A model generated the notes under the pieces. The model searched no databases and was not told the origin of the DNA. It saw only the letters and a list, made by a program, of their open reading frames with translations. Shown piece by piece: positions 16,737 to 24,608 of a stretch of 64,000 nucleotides of DNA (positions are counted from its first letter, which is position 1; the number at the start of each line of letters is the position of its first letter). A program made the translations under genes and the position numbers. Source of the stretch: Amycolatopsis rubida (GTDB lineage: Bacteria; Actinomycetota; Actinomycetes; Mycobacteriales; Pseudonocardiaceae); NCBI RefSeq assembly GCF_900115345.1, contig NZ_FOWC01000007.1, positions 186,001-250,000 of the forward strand, in the 5' to 3' direction.

Positions 16737-17513
16737 CTACTTCCACGCATCCCGCTCCCGCAACACCTCGCGCAGCAGGTCGGGCCGGTCGGTGACGATG
16801 CCGTGCACGCCGAGATCGAGCAGCATCCGCATCTCGTCCGCGTCGTCGATCGTCCACGTGTGCACCTCGAACCCGCGCCGCACCGCCGACTTCACGAACG
16901 CCTGGTCGACCACCTTCAACGGCCCCTGCCGCACCGGGACCTGCGCGAGCCAGCCCGCTGCGAACCGGCTGATCTGCAGCAGCGGAGCCCAGCCGTTCGC
17001 CCACAACAGGAACGCCGACCGCGGCCCCATCGCGGTCAGCAGCTTCGGCCCGGCCAACCGCCGCAGCCGAGCCAGCCGCGAGTCCGAAAAGGACGCCGCG
17101 GCGACCCGCTCCACCGCGCCGGTCCGCTGCAGCGTCCGCACGAACGGGACCACCGCGCTGTCGGCCTTCACGTCGATGTTGAGAAACGCGTCCGGCAGCT
17201 CCTCAAGCAGATCCTCCAGCCGCGACAACGGCGCCCGGCCGTCGATCTTGACGTCCTTGAGCTGCGCCCAGGTCTGGGTCGCGATCGCTCCGCGCCCGTC
17301 GGTCGTGCGATCGAGCGTCGCGTCGTGATGGACCACCACCACCCCGTCGGAAGTGGCGTGCACGTCGGTTTCGAGGTAGCGGTACCCCTCGGCGGCCGCG
17401 CGCTGGAAGGCCGGCAGCGAATTCTCCAGCCCCTCCAGGTCGCCGATGTGCCAGCCGCGGTGGGCGAAGGCGCGGGGAAGCGAGTCGGCGAGGTACGGAA
17501 ACGGTGGACGCAT
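16737..17513 (-). CDS. Glycerophosphodiester phosphodiesterase family protein
   Basis: A 258-residue GDPD-fold enzyme. FAHRGWHIGDLEGLENSLPAF contains the HRG and ENS motifs, YLETDVH the acidic pair, and VVHHDATLDRTTDG the catalytic HD-x-x-LDRTT. It should hydrolyse glycerophosphodiesters to glycerol-3-phosphate and an alcohol, using a metal ion. No signal peptide is visible, so it is probably cytoplasmic. The ATG at 17513 is taken; an in-frame ATG at 17531 is an alternative. It lies upstream of the WYL gene on the same strand with about 40 bases between. Confidence 0.88.
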   Translation of the reverse strand: MRPPFPYLADSLPRAFAHRGWHIGDLEGLENSLPAFQRAAAEGYRYLETDVHATSDGVVVVHHDATLDRTTDGRGAIATQTWAQLKDVKIDGRAPLSRLEDLLEELPDAFLNIDVKADSAVVPFVRTLQRTGAVERVAAASFSDSRLARLRRLAGPKLLTAMGPRSAFLLWANGWAPLLQISRFAAGWLAQVPVRQGPLKVVDQAFVKSAVRRGFEVHTWTIDDADEMRMLLDLGVHGIVTDRPDLLREVLRERDAWK

Positions 17514-17579
17514 GCTTCCAGTCTGCGCCATCGGTGTGGCCCCGTCGCGAGAACGTGATGGACAGCTAGAGTCCGCCGG

Positions 17580-17960
17580 GTGAGGGAACTGGCCGAACAC
17601 GCCCTGACCGGCGACGAACGCGTCGTGCCGCGCCGCACGAACGCCCCGAAACACTGCGGCTGGTGCGGACGCCGCCTGCCTGAAGCTGGCAACGTCGGAC
17701 GCCGCAGGCGCTACTGCGGGCAGTCCTGCCGCCAGCGCGCCTACGAACGCCGGACCGCCCTGCAGCGCAGCGGCCTGCCCGAGGACGCGGTCGTGCTGTC
17801 GGACACCGAGATCGCCGCCTTGCAGGACCGGCTCTTCCAGCTGCGGTGCGCCGCCGAAGACATCGTGACCGCTGCTCAGGACGGCGCGTCGGCGGGCGAA
17901 CTCCGGCAGCTCGCGGAGGAGATCGCCACGGCGGCGAAGGATCTCGAACAGCTTCGCTGA
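17580..17960 (+). CDS. Small zinc-ribbon protein of unknown function
   Basis: A 126-residue protein starting at GTG 17580. A four-cysteine zinc ribbon is visible: CGWCGRRLP and, after a basic stretch, CGQSCRQRAYERR. The second half (SDTEIAALQDRLFQLRCAAEDIVTAAQD ... QLAEEIATAAKDLEQLR) looks like an amphipathic helical or coiled-coil region. I do not recognise a named family. It resembles in plan, not in length, the zinc-ribbon/coiled-coil protein at 47118-48188. It is divergent from the GDPD gene. Confidence 0.7.
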   Translation: MRELAEHALTGDERVVPRRTNAPKHCGWCGRRLPEAGNVGRRRRYCGQSCRQRAYERRTALQRSGLPEDAVVLSDTEIAALQDRLFQLRCAAEDIVTAAQDGASAGELRQLAEEIATAAKDLEQLR

Positions 17961-18941
17961 GGTTTTCCTTGCCGGGAAAAGCGGCTCCTGACCTGCTGCC
18001 TATTTATGCCCATTGACACAAGCGCCGCTGGCACCCCGGCGTTCCCGCCATGGACCGACCCCGCGGCCCCGGCTCGTCGCCTGGATCTCCCCGGAGGAGA
18101 AGAAGGCGCTGAAACACGGTGCCGGTCCTCGCCGCGGGAAACACCGATGTCGCGGAATGACCGGATGGCGAGCACCCCTGCGAGGCGCTAGGGCCGCGGA
18201 TCCAAGGGAATCCGCTGGCGCTGCCGGATCACTTGTGCGTGCCGTTCGACTTCCAAGCGCCCGCGGCGCTGGACGCCCCGCGCAGCTACCAGGGACTGCG
18301 CGAGCGGAGGGAATCGCGTTCCACCACCCGGACGGGCGGCGGGCGAAGACCAAACGCAAGGACTTCCCTCAGAGCGCGGCCTGAGCAACTCCGGCAGGCG
18401 GTTGCCGTCGAGGACTACGCCCGGGGGAGAGAGGTCTGCGCGCAACTGGACATGCTCGGTCGGCCCGGAGCGAAGGCATCGCCGACGTGGGCGGAGCGCC
18501 ATCTGCCGGACGCAACTCCGAACGCGCCTCATGCGGATCAAGCGCAGTCGTCGTAGCGAGCACACCAGCAGCCGGGTCATCCGTGTCGACCTGCGGAATC
18601 GGCAGCCCGGCGACAACCTCGCCAGCATCCGGCAGCGGCACCCGCTCACCCTGCGTGCCCGATCACCGTGCGGTGCTCCGCTCGGTCCGGCGTTGGTTTC
18701 CCGCGCACCGGACCGACCTGCACGCGGCCGGACGCAGGACAGTCCCGCCGCGTGAGCGGGGTGATTCAGGCGCGCCGGATACAGGGGATTGGCAGCCGAT
18801 CCCCACACACCCCGCAGCCCCGGACACATCCAGCGAGCGAGAAAGAATCGGGACAGCGTCCGCGCGACTCGTTCTCACCGGGCCACCGCATCCGGAGCAC
18901 AACCGGCTCCGAGGCGGCCCCGCGGCTGCCGGAAACCCCGC
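17961..18941. other. Low-coding region, probably gene remnants
   Basis: Nearly 1 kb without a gene I can support. Several frames are open but switch coding likelihood. WISPEEKKALKHG (about 18084-18122) and EGIAFHHPDGRRAKTKRKDF (about 18309-18368) read in one plus frame. CVPFDFQAPAALDAPRSYQG and PEQLRQAVAVEDYARGREVC (about 18384-18443) read in another. This looks like one frameshifted gene rather than intact ones. The second fragment vaguely recalls the UvrB/UvrC interaction motif, but not enough to name it. Confidence 0.45.
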
Positions 18942-19406
18942 CTACGACTGCGGAAGTTCCGCCGCTTTCGCCAGGTTCCCCAGCGACGCCGCAAGCTTCT
19001 CCGCCGTCATGGATCGAGCGCGGGCGTTCCGCATCGTGTCTTCGGGATCGAGGTTCGACCAGTCGTAGGTGTGCGTCACCTCCGTACGCGTCGCGCCCAG
19101 CGGGTTCAGCTCCCAGCGCCACAAATGCCCCGGAGGCTTCTGCCCCGGTTCCGCCGGACGCCACGCCACCCGGCGCGCCTCCTCGAACTCCACGATGTGG
19201 TTCTCCCGGACCCAGCCGTTCGTGAGCGTCGTGGCGAACACGTCGCCGACCGCGTGGACGCGCTGGCCCGGCTCCGACTCGGCGAGGTTGTCGTTGCCTT
19301 CCCAGCGGGGCTGCTGCGCCGGGTCGGCGATCAGCTCGAAAATCCGCTCGGCGGGGGCCGCGATCTCACGGCTGGCGCGCACGACGCGCGAGGGTTCGTC
19401 AGTCAC
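18942..19406 (-). CDS. SRPBCC family (polyketide cyclase/START-like) protein
   Basis: A 154-residue helix-grip protein: ASREIAAPAERIFELIADPAQQPRWEGNDN, GDVFATTLTNGWVRENHIVEFEEARRVAWRP and HLWRWELNPLGATRTEVTHTYDWS are the expected strands of the family. Such proteins bind hydrophobic ligands or act as cyclases. The GTG at 19406 is chosen; a TTG at 19418 would overlap the recombinase stop. It directly follows the recombinase gene on the same strand, within a few bases, so it may be co-expressed cargo. Confidence 0.82.
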   Translation of the reverse strand: MTDEPSRVVRASREIAAPAERIFELIADPAQQPRWEGNDNLAESEPGQRVHAVGDVFATTLTNGWVRENHIVEFEEARRVAWRPAEPGQKPPGHLWRWELNPLGATRTEVTHTYDWSNLDPEDTMRNARARSMTAEKLAASLGNLAKAAELPQS

Positions 19407-19410
19407 GCGC

Positions 19411-20418
19411 TCATGCAATCACATCGGCCTCCCGTGCAGTGCCCTCTCGCGAAGCATCGTCCCGAGCCAATCCGTTGAGCGCCCGGTAGGTCCGGTTGCT
19501 CGCCGCGGCCGCTCGCTGTTCCCGTCCGGTCGCTTCGATGTAGTTCTGGCTCGTCGCCAGGCTCGCGTGCCCCAGCAAGGACATGATCTCCGACGCGGTG
19601 GCGCCGTCTTCGGCCAGCCGCGTGGCGAAGGTGTGCCGCAAAGCGTGCAGATTCGCGCCCGTCGGCACCCGGTCGTGCAGGCCCGCCCATCGGTAGCACG
19701 ATTTCACCAGGTACTCCAGCGCACCGCGGCCGATCGGATCGCCCGCCCGGTCCCGCAGCAGCGGGTCGCTCGCCGGGAACCGTTGCCGGGGGAACCGCCG
19801 GCGGCACGAAGCCTGGTAGTCCTCGATCAGTTTCGCCATCGCCGGTTGCACCGGGATCGACCGGTCCCGGCTGCCCTTGCCGTGGACGTGCAGCCGCAGC
19901 TCGCCGTCTCGTCCGACGACCGATCGCGGGGTGAGCGCGCGCATTTCCGCTGCCCGCAGGCCTGCTACCAGTCCCAGCGCCAGGACCAGCACGTCCCGCT
20001 CCGGCCAGGGATCCCGTGCGCGCCGGGCGCCATCGGCCGCCGCAGTGAGCAGTTGCTCGGGAGTTTCCTCGCCTCGCAACGGTTTCGGCGTGAGCGGGGG
20101 AGTCTTGGGTCGTGCGACGGCTCCCATCGGATTGCCCGGGAGCAGTCCGTCCGACACGCAGAAGGTGAGGAACTGGTTCCACGTCGACCACGCACGCAAC
20201 ACCGAGCTTTTCGCGTGGTTGTCGGCAAACGCGCCGAAGGCAGCCCGCAGCACCGGCGCTGTCAGCTCTTCGACGCCCACCTCGTCGCGACCCAGCTCCG
20301 CCAGCAGGAGAGCGGTGATCCCGGCGAGATCGCGCCGATAGGCGGCAGTGGTGTGCGGCGAGTCCTTGCGCGGCCGCCGTGCCGCGAAGAACGCTTGCTG
20401 TGCCTCGGAAACGAGCAT
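19411..20418 (-). CDS. Tyrosine recombinase (XerC/D-like integrase)
   Basis: A 335-residue site-specific recombinase. The N-terminal SAM-like core-binding domain (SPHTTAAYRRDLAGITALLLAE) is followed by a catalytic domain with Arg in GLRAAEMRAL, Lys in HGKGSRDRS, His-x-x-Arg in LHALRHTFATRLAE, His in LGHASLATSQ and the tyrosine nucleophile in QNYIEATGRE. All catalytic residues are present, so it is probably active. The ATG at 20418 is chosen; an in-frame GTG lies at 20436. Only 55 bases upstream of the start is a dif-like inverted repeat, and about 0.6 kb upstream lies a canonical-looking dif site. It differs from ordinary actinobacterial XerD in its C-terminal tail. Confidence 0.9.
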   Translation of the reverse strand: MLVSEAQQAFFAARRPRKDSPHTTAAYRRDLAGITALLLAELGRDEVGVEELTAPVLRAAFGAFADNHAKSSVLRAWSTWNQFLTFCVSDGLLPGNPMGAVARPKTPPLTPKPLRGEETPEQLLTAAADGARRARDPWPERDVLVLALGLVAGLRAAEMRALTPRSVVGRDGELRLHVHGKGSRDRSIPVQPAMAKLIEDYQASCRRRFPRQRFPASDPLLRDRAGDPIGRGALEYLVKSCYRWAGLHDRVPTGANLHALRHTFATRLAEDGATASEIMSLLGHASLATSQNYIEATGREQRAAAASNRTYRALNGLARDDASREGTAREADVIA

Positions 20419-20473
20419 ACTGATCTTGTACCGCACAGCACCGACAATTTCGACGCTACCCGTTGTCTGATAT

Positions 20474-20501
20474 ATGATGCATAATAGCGATTATGCATGA
20501 A
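20474..20501. repeat. dif-like inverted repeat next to the recombinase gene
   Basis: Arms ATGCATAAT (20477-20485) and ATTATGCAT (20490-20498) are perfect inverted repeats around AGCG. Read as a Xer site it divides into an 11-base left arm (20474-20484), a 6-base centre TAGCGA and an 11-base right arm (20491-20501). It keeps the inner CATAA/TTATG of known dif sites. It could be an attachment site, a recombinase operator, or both. Confidence 0.6.
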
Positions 20502-20761
20502 ACATGGCTGCGGGAGGGGTTCTGCCGAGTTCGAGAAGGGGCTGAATCCCCTTGGGGGACAGCGCTTTCCGATTGGCCGGTTCGAGTCCTGAACCGTCCT
20601 GCGCAGCCCGGAAAGTCAGTGCTCGAACCGGCTTCGGCAGCTTGAACTCTGGCTCCGGGCTGGATCAGCGACGCGTTCATCTGGTCGAGTGGATCTTCAG
20701 GCTGCCTGAGTCAGTGTCGGCGCGTTCGGAAAAGTTGTTGCGCTCCAGCCTCAATGTCCTG

Positions 20762-20806
20762 CCAGTCGTGCTTAATTCGTCACGGTGACGAATTAAGCAC
20801 GACTGG
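20762..20806. repeat. 45-bp near-perfect palindrome
   Basis: Two 22-base arms, 20762-20783 and 20785-20806, are perfectly complementary around a single G at 20784. The right arm begins GTGACGAATTAAGCACGACT. It is far longer than a usual repressor operator and would fold into a cruciform or a single-stranded hairpin. It lies between the dif-like repeat and the dif site in a stretch without a recognisable gene. Confidence 0.85.
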
Positions 20807-21010
20807 GACGACGGCTCCCGTCGGGGATCTCGGATTGCGCTCCGAAGGAACCGCCTCAAGGCCTGGTCGGACAGGTCGGCCAACGACGTGCTCCGAGGAG
20901 ACGCCAGCCGACTGCCCAAGGCTTGCCGAACACGTGCAGAGGCAAGTCGCAAGACCGCATCGGAGCGCTCAGGAAGCCTCTCCTCAACCCGCTGATCAGC
21001 AGGTCGGCCA

Positions 21011-21038
21011 AACGCCGATAATGTACATTATGTCAAGT
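21011..21038 (+). other. Probable chromosomal dif site (XerC/XerD)
   Basis: The 28 bases divide into AACGCCGATAA, TGTACA and TTATGTCAAGT. This has the 11-6-11 plan of dif. By my alignment 20 of 28 bases match the E. coli site, including TTATG of the XerD arm and five of six central bases. If correct, the replication terminus lies here and the XerCD-FtsK machinery resolves chromosome dimers at this point. Confidence 0.75.
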
Positions 21039-21149
21039 AAGCGGTGAGACCGCGCCCAGACCCACTCGCCCGGGTGCCGAACCACACAGCCGGGGCCTGA
21101 CCCGTGACAGAGGTCCCGGGAGGCAACCCTCGGTCGTTGCCGACCATGC

Positions 21150-21846
21150 TCACCAAGCCAGCGGGCCGTCGATGTCCGTGTACGTGCCAGTCGGTCCGTC
21201 GGTACCGAGCCGCGCCATCCGGACGATGATCTCCGCGCCCTGCTCGACCGGCTGGCCTCCGCGGCGGCCGTTGATGTCTGTCCGGGTGTAGCCAGGCTCG
21301 ACGGCGTTGATGCGAATCCCCGGGAACGCCTTGGCGTACTTAATGGTCACCATGTTCACCGCTGCCGCGGATGCCGGGTATGCCATGCCGCGGTACGCGT
21401 ACTGGCGTGTCTCCTGGTCGGTCATCCTGCCCAGCGAACCGAGCGCGCTGCTCACGTTCACCACGACCGGCGCGGACGATCGCTGCAGGAGCGGCAAAAA
21501 CACGTGCAATACCCGGACGACGCCGACGACGTTTCCCGCATCAGGTCGGCACTAGTGTCCGCCGCGCCGACCGGTTCCCCATCGCTCTTCAGTTCGACGG
21601 CGATACCCGCGTTGTTGACGAGGACGTCCAGTCCCCTTCGGCCTCGACGGTTTTCGCTGCGGCGAGAACCGATGCGTCGTCGGTGACGTCGAGCTGAACA
21701 GTCCGTGCGCCGAGTTCTCTCGCGGCTTGTTGGCCGCGGGCGGCGTCACGAGCGCCGACGTAGACGGTGTGTCCGGCAGCGACCAGGCGGCGGGCGGTTT
21801 CGTAGCCGAGTCCTTTGGTGGCACCGGTGATGAGCGTTGTGGTCAT
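21150..21846 (-). pseudogene. Frameshifted short-chain dehydrogenase
   Basis: The N-terminal half starts MTTTLITGATKGLGYETARRL at 21846 with the GxxxGxG cofactor motif. It loses its frame near 21630 just before LDVLVNNAGI, which continues in another frame. A second change near 21530 removes several codons before VVGVVRVLHVFLPLLQR. The last part (21150-21509) holds VVVNVSSALGS, the YAYRGMAYPASAAAVNM catalytic region and INAVEPGYTRTDING. All SDR landmarks are recognisable but spread over three frames, so the gene is decayed unless the sequence contains errors. Confidence 0.8.
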
Positions 21847-21899
21847 GGCGGCGAACGTAGGTGCTGGAGCGCGGGCCAGGGCAAGCGTCCGGTGGCAGG

Positions 21900-22484
21900 A
21901 TGGGCGGATGCCGTTGCCTGAGCCGACGACGCACGACTCCTGAGCACTTGCGGTTGATCCGGGAGAACCCGGTGCGGTACGCGCCGACCGGAATGTGTCA
22001 TCTGATTCTGGAGGTGCTCGCTTACGCCGCGGACGAGGCCGAGGATCGGGGCGCGGGCCGGGCGGTCGTCGAATTTCACCCGGACGGTTCGGTTTCTGTC
22101 TCGGACGACGGGCGTGGGACGCAGATGGCAGCCAGCGATGACGGGCGGCCGGTGCGGAAGCCGGTGATGGCGACGAAAGACCTCCGGTACTTCGATTCTC
22201 CGCCCGCTACTCCCATCCCGGACGGGCGTCCGCGGTACGGGATGTCGGTGGTCGCGGCGTTGAGCGAGTGGTTGGTGCACACGAACCGCCGGGCCGAGGG
22301 CGCGTGGACGCAGCGGTATCGCCACGGCGTTCCGGCTGGCGAGCTGGTTGCGGTGCCGTCAGCCGGGACTACCGGGACGACTGTCCGTTTCCATTCGGTG
22401 GAAGGGTTGGGCGGCGAGGTGTCCGCGGAGTCGGTGCGGCCGTTGGCGGACCGGGTGAGCCGGGTGCTGGTGGTCGAGGTCTAG
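21900..22484 (+). CDS. GyrB-like GHKL ATPase-domain protein, probably inactive
   Basis: About 194 residues that align with the N-terminal ATPase domain of DNA gyrase subunit B: LRLIRENPVRYAPTGMCHLILEVLAYAADEAEDRGAG, VSVSDDGRGTQ, RPRYGMSVVAALSEWL and TTGTTVRFHSVEG. There is no transducer, Toprim or DNA-cleavage region. The family EVVDNSVDEA motif reads EVLAYAADEA, so the Mg-coordinating Asn is lost; ATP hydrolysis is doubtful. The start is unclear: ATG 21900 is in frame, but ATG 21908 opens a short frame that could indicate a frameshift. Its end overlaps the convergent oxidoreductase by four bases. Confidence 0.7.
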   Translation: MGGCRCLSRRRTTPEHLRLIRENPVRYAPTGMCHLILEVLAYAADEAEDRGAGRAVVEFHPDGSVSVSDDGRGTQMAASDDGRPVRKPVMATKDLRYFDSPPATPIPDGRPRYGMSVVAALSEWLVHTNRRAEGAWTQRYRHGVPAGELVAVPSAGTTGTTVRFHSVEGLGGEVSAESVRPLADRVSRVLVVEV

Positions 22485-23347
22485 TCCACTCCCCTTGGCG
22501 GGCCTTGGCTGATGCGGCGCAGGGTGGGTTCGAGGCGGTCGATATCGCTGGTAGTGCTCAGCTGTCGTTCGTCCCACCAGGTCACGCCGGCTTCGGCGAG
22601 CGGGGCGATCAGGTCGCGGGCTCGGGCGGGATCGCCTGGGGTGCGGCCGCCGACGACGAAGTCGAACTTCTCCCCCGCGCCGCTCTTTCGAGCGTAGGAC
22701 ACGACGTCGCGGACGTCTTCGGCGGCCGGGACGACGCCGTGGGTGGCGTTTTTGAACAGCGGCGCGATGCCGTCCCAGCGTGCGGCGCGGCGTACTGGTC
22801 TGCGGTTGGGCCACACGGCGGCCAGCCAGACGGGTGGGCGCGGCTGCTGGACGGTGGCGGGCAGGAGGGTGACGTCGCGGGCTTGGTAGTGCTTGCCGTC
22901 GTGGTTGACGGGGTTTCCGGACCAGTATCGGTCGAGCAGGCCGAGGCTTTCGTCAAGACGTTCGGCGAGGACGACCGGGTCGGTGGGTTCGCCGAAGCTG
23001 CCGAATTCGTCCTGGATCGGTCCGCCGAGGCCGGCACCGAAGATGACGCGTCCGCCGCTGAGGGCGTCGAGGGTGGCGACCTGGCGGGCGAGGTGCTCGG
23101 GACGGCGGCGGGGCACCGCGGTGACCAGCGTGCCGAGCTTGAGCGTGGAGGTCGCGAGCGCGGCCGCGGTCAGCAGCATCCAGGGATCGCCGAACGGCTG
23201 GCCGCGGCGGGTTTCCTTGTCGTGGACGACGTGGTCCCAGAGGAACAGTGCGTCCCAGCCTTCTTGTTCGGCCGCTGCCGCCACTCTCGCTACGGTCCGG
23301 GCGTCGGCGAAGTCGCCGAAGTTCGGGATGTTGATCGAGAAGCGCAT
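22481..23347 (-). CDS. LLM class flavin/F420-dependent oxidoreductase
   Basis: A 288-residue luciferase-like TIM-barrel protein. Landmarks are MRFSINIPNFGDFADARTVARVAAAAEQEGWDALFLWDHV, a RVIFGAGLGGP glycine motif and KHYQARDVTLLPATVQQPRPPVWLAA. The last is typical of actinobacterial F420-type members. Substrate unknown. The ATG at 23347 gives the usual family length; an ATG at 23356 is possible. It is divergent from the P-loop kinase gene across about 85 bases. Confidence 0.85.
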   Translation of the reverse strand: MRFSINIPNFGDFADARTVARVAAAAEQEGWDALFLWDHVVHDKETRRGQPFGDPWMLLTAAALATSTLKLGTLVTAVPRRRPEHLARQVATLDALSGGRVIFGAGLGGPIQDEFGSFGEPTDPVVLAERLDESLGLLDRYWSGNPVNHDGKHYQARDVTLLPATVQQPRPPVWLAAVWPNRRPVRRAARWDGIAPLFKNATHGVVPAAEDVRDVVSYARKSGAGEKFDFVVGGRTPGDPARARDLIAPLAEAGVTWWDERQLSTTSDIDRLEPTLRRISQGPPRGVD

Positions 23348-23431
23348 ACCGGGCATGGTCCCGGCGGAAGCGCTGGCGCGGCAAGCGAATAAGCCCGGCC
23401 CGCGCGTTTTCGGGGTGGCAGGATCGTCCCC

Positions 23432-23962
23432 GTGCTGGGCTACGAGCAGGTCGGATCGCCTGACAGTCTCCTGATGATCATCAGGGGTCCGAGCGGCGCG
23501 GGGAAGTCGTCCGTGGCGGATGCGGTGCGCCGACGGCATGGACGCGGGATGGCTGTACTCGGCCAGGATCTCATGCGGCGAGAACTGCTGTGGGAGAAGA
23601 AAGACCTCCCCGGCGGCCTGGCCCCGGGCTTCATCGCGCATTCGGCGGGGTTTCTGCTCAACGCGGGTGCGCCGGTCATCGTCGAGGGCATCCTGAGCGC
23701 TGCCTCCTGTGGCCCCGCGCTGCGGGAGCTGATTGCCGCACACCGAGGCAGGACGCTGGTGTACTTCCTGCGGACGGAGCTGGCCGAGACGTTCGCTCGC
23801 CACGCCACCCGGCCGGAGGCCGCGCAGTTCACGACCGCCGACATGGCCTCGTGGTTCGAGCCTGACGATCGGCTCGGCGTCCCCGGCGAGGTCGTGATCC
23901 CGCAGACCTCTCGCCTCCCCCGCACGGTCGACCGGATCTGTCGCGACGCCCGGATCCGATGA
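23432..23962 (+). CDS. P-loop kinase (AAA_33 / zeta-toxin-like nucleotide kinase fold)
   Basis: A 176-residue protein with a Walker A motif in IIRGPSGAGKSSVADAVRRR and a central VIVEGIL strand typical of small kinases that phosphorylate small molecules. LRTELAETFARHATRPEAAQF is the lid-like region. It may phosphorylate an antibiotic or nucleotide, but no substrate can be assigned. Start GTG 23432 gives an N-terminal leader; ATG 23474 directly before IIRGPSG is an alternative. The TetR gene begins 40 bases after its stop. Confidence 0.75.
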   Translation: MLGYEQVGSPDSLLMIIRGPSGAGKSSVADAVRRRHGRGMAVLGQDLMRRELLWEKKDLPGGLAPGFIAHSAGFLLNAGAPVIVEGILSAASCGPALRELIAAHRGRTLVYFLRTELAETFARHATRPEAAQFTTADMASWFEPDDRLGVPGEVVIPQTSRLPRTVDRICRDARIR

Positions 23963-23965
23963 CCG

Positions 23966-23994
23966 TTGACTCAAGTTGTGAATCGGTGGTTCAC
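23966..23994 (+). promoter_or_regulatory. Promoter and operator of the TetR/AidB operon
   Basis: TTGACT (23966-23971) may be a -35 element. Downstream, GTGAA (23978-23982) and TTCAC (23990-23994) form an inverted repeat with seven bases between; flanking bases extend it imperfectly to ten per arm. It ends eight bases before the TetR start codon, the expected place for autorepression. Confidence 0.6.
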
Positions 23995-24002
23995 TTCTTG
24001 CC

Positions 24003-24608
24003 GTGGCCTACCGCAGAACGCCCAAAGTCCAGGAGCGGCTCGACGCGCTCCGGGACACCATCCTCGACGCCACCGTGCAGCAGCTCGCCGAGCACGGCTA
24101 CTCCGGCTGCTCGGTAGCCGCCGTCGCGGAGAGGGCGGGCGTTGCCGTGGGCACGGTGTACCGCCACTTCCCCACCAAGGCCGATCTGGTCGTGCGCGTC
24201 TTCCGGCAGGTCGTGTCGCGCGAGGTCGAGGCCGTGCGGTCGGCGGCGGCGGGGCCGGCCGATCCGGTGGCGCGCGTCGTGGCGGTGTTCGAGACGTTCG
24301 CGGTGCGGGCGTTGAAGGCGCCGCGGCTGGCGTATGCGCTGCTGGCCGAGCCGGTGGACGCGGTGATCGACGCCGAGCGGCTCGAGTTCCGGCGGGTTTT
24401 CCGTGACGTCGTGGCCGAGCACGTCGCCGAAGGCGTGCGGACCGGGGTGTTGCCCGCGCAGGACGCGGCGGTCAGTGCGGCGGCCTTGGTCGGCGCCGCG
24501 GCAGAGGTGTTGATCGGCCCGCTGACCAGCGGCGGGTCGGCGGAGGTCAGCGAGTTGAGCACGTTCGTCGTGCGGTCACTGGGAGGTTCGGATGCCCGCA
24601 ACGCATGA
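24003..24608 (+). CDS. TetR family transcriptional regulator
   Basis: A 201-residue regulator with the TetR N-terminal domain: RDTILDATVQQLAEHGYSGCSVAAVAERAGVAVGTVYRHFPTKADLV. The C-terminal ligand domain is unassigned. The start is GTG 24003, a few bases after a possible transcription start, so it may be leaderless. It overlaps the following acyl-CoA dehydrogenase gene by 17 bases and probably represses that operon through the dyad at 23978-23994. Confidence 0.88.
   Translation: MAYRRTPKVQERLDALRDTILDATVQQLAEHGYSGCSVAAVAERAGVAVGTVYRHFPTKADLVVRVFRQVVSREVEAVRSAAAGPADPVARVVAVFETFAVRALKAPRLAYALLAEPVDAVIDAERLEFRRVFRDVVAEHVAEGVRTGVLPAQDAAVSAAALVGAAAEVLIGPLTSGGSAEVSELSTFVVRSLGGSDARNA

Larger units (their letters stand above)
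20502..21149. other. Non-coding region around the palindrome and dif
   Basis: Apart from the palindrome and the dif site, no gene is supported. There are smaller inverted repeats, such as CCGGTTCGAG near 20577 with CTCGAACCGG near 20630, and a direct repeat AGGTCGGCCAA near 20872 and 21001. Open frames on both strands lack start signals and codon bias. Confidence 0.5.

Noticed and set aside
17980..18020. A third dif-like site (TATTTATGCCC)
   Set aside because: Only TTATG matches; the left arm and centre do not fit the 11-6-11 layout.
18188..18829. 213-residue minus-strand open frame
   Set aside because: Cys/Arg/Pro-rich, no ribosome binding site or recognisable domain; lies in a low-coding region.
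20570..20640. GGTTCGAGTCC resembling a tRNA T arm
   Set aside because: No matching T stem, acceptor or anticodon arm could be formed; more likely part of the CCGGTTCGAG/CTCGAACCGG inverted repeat.
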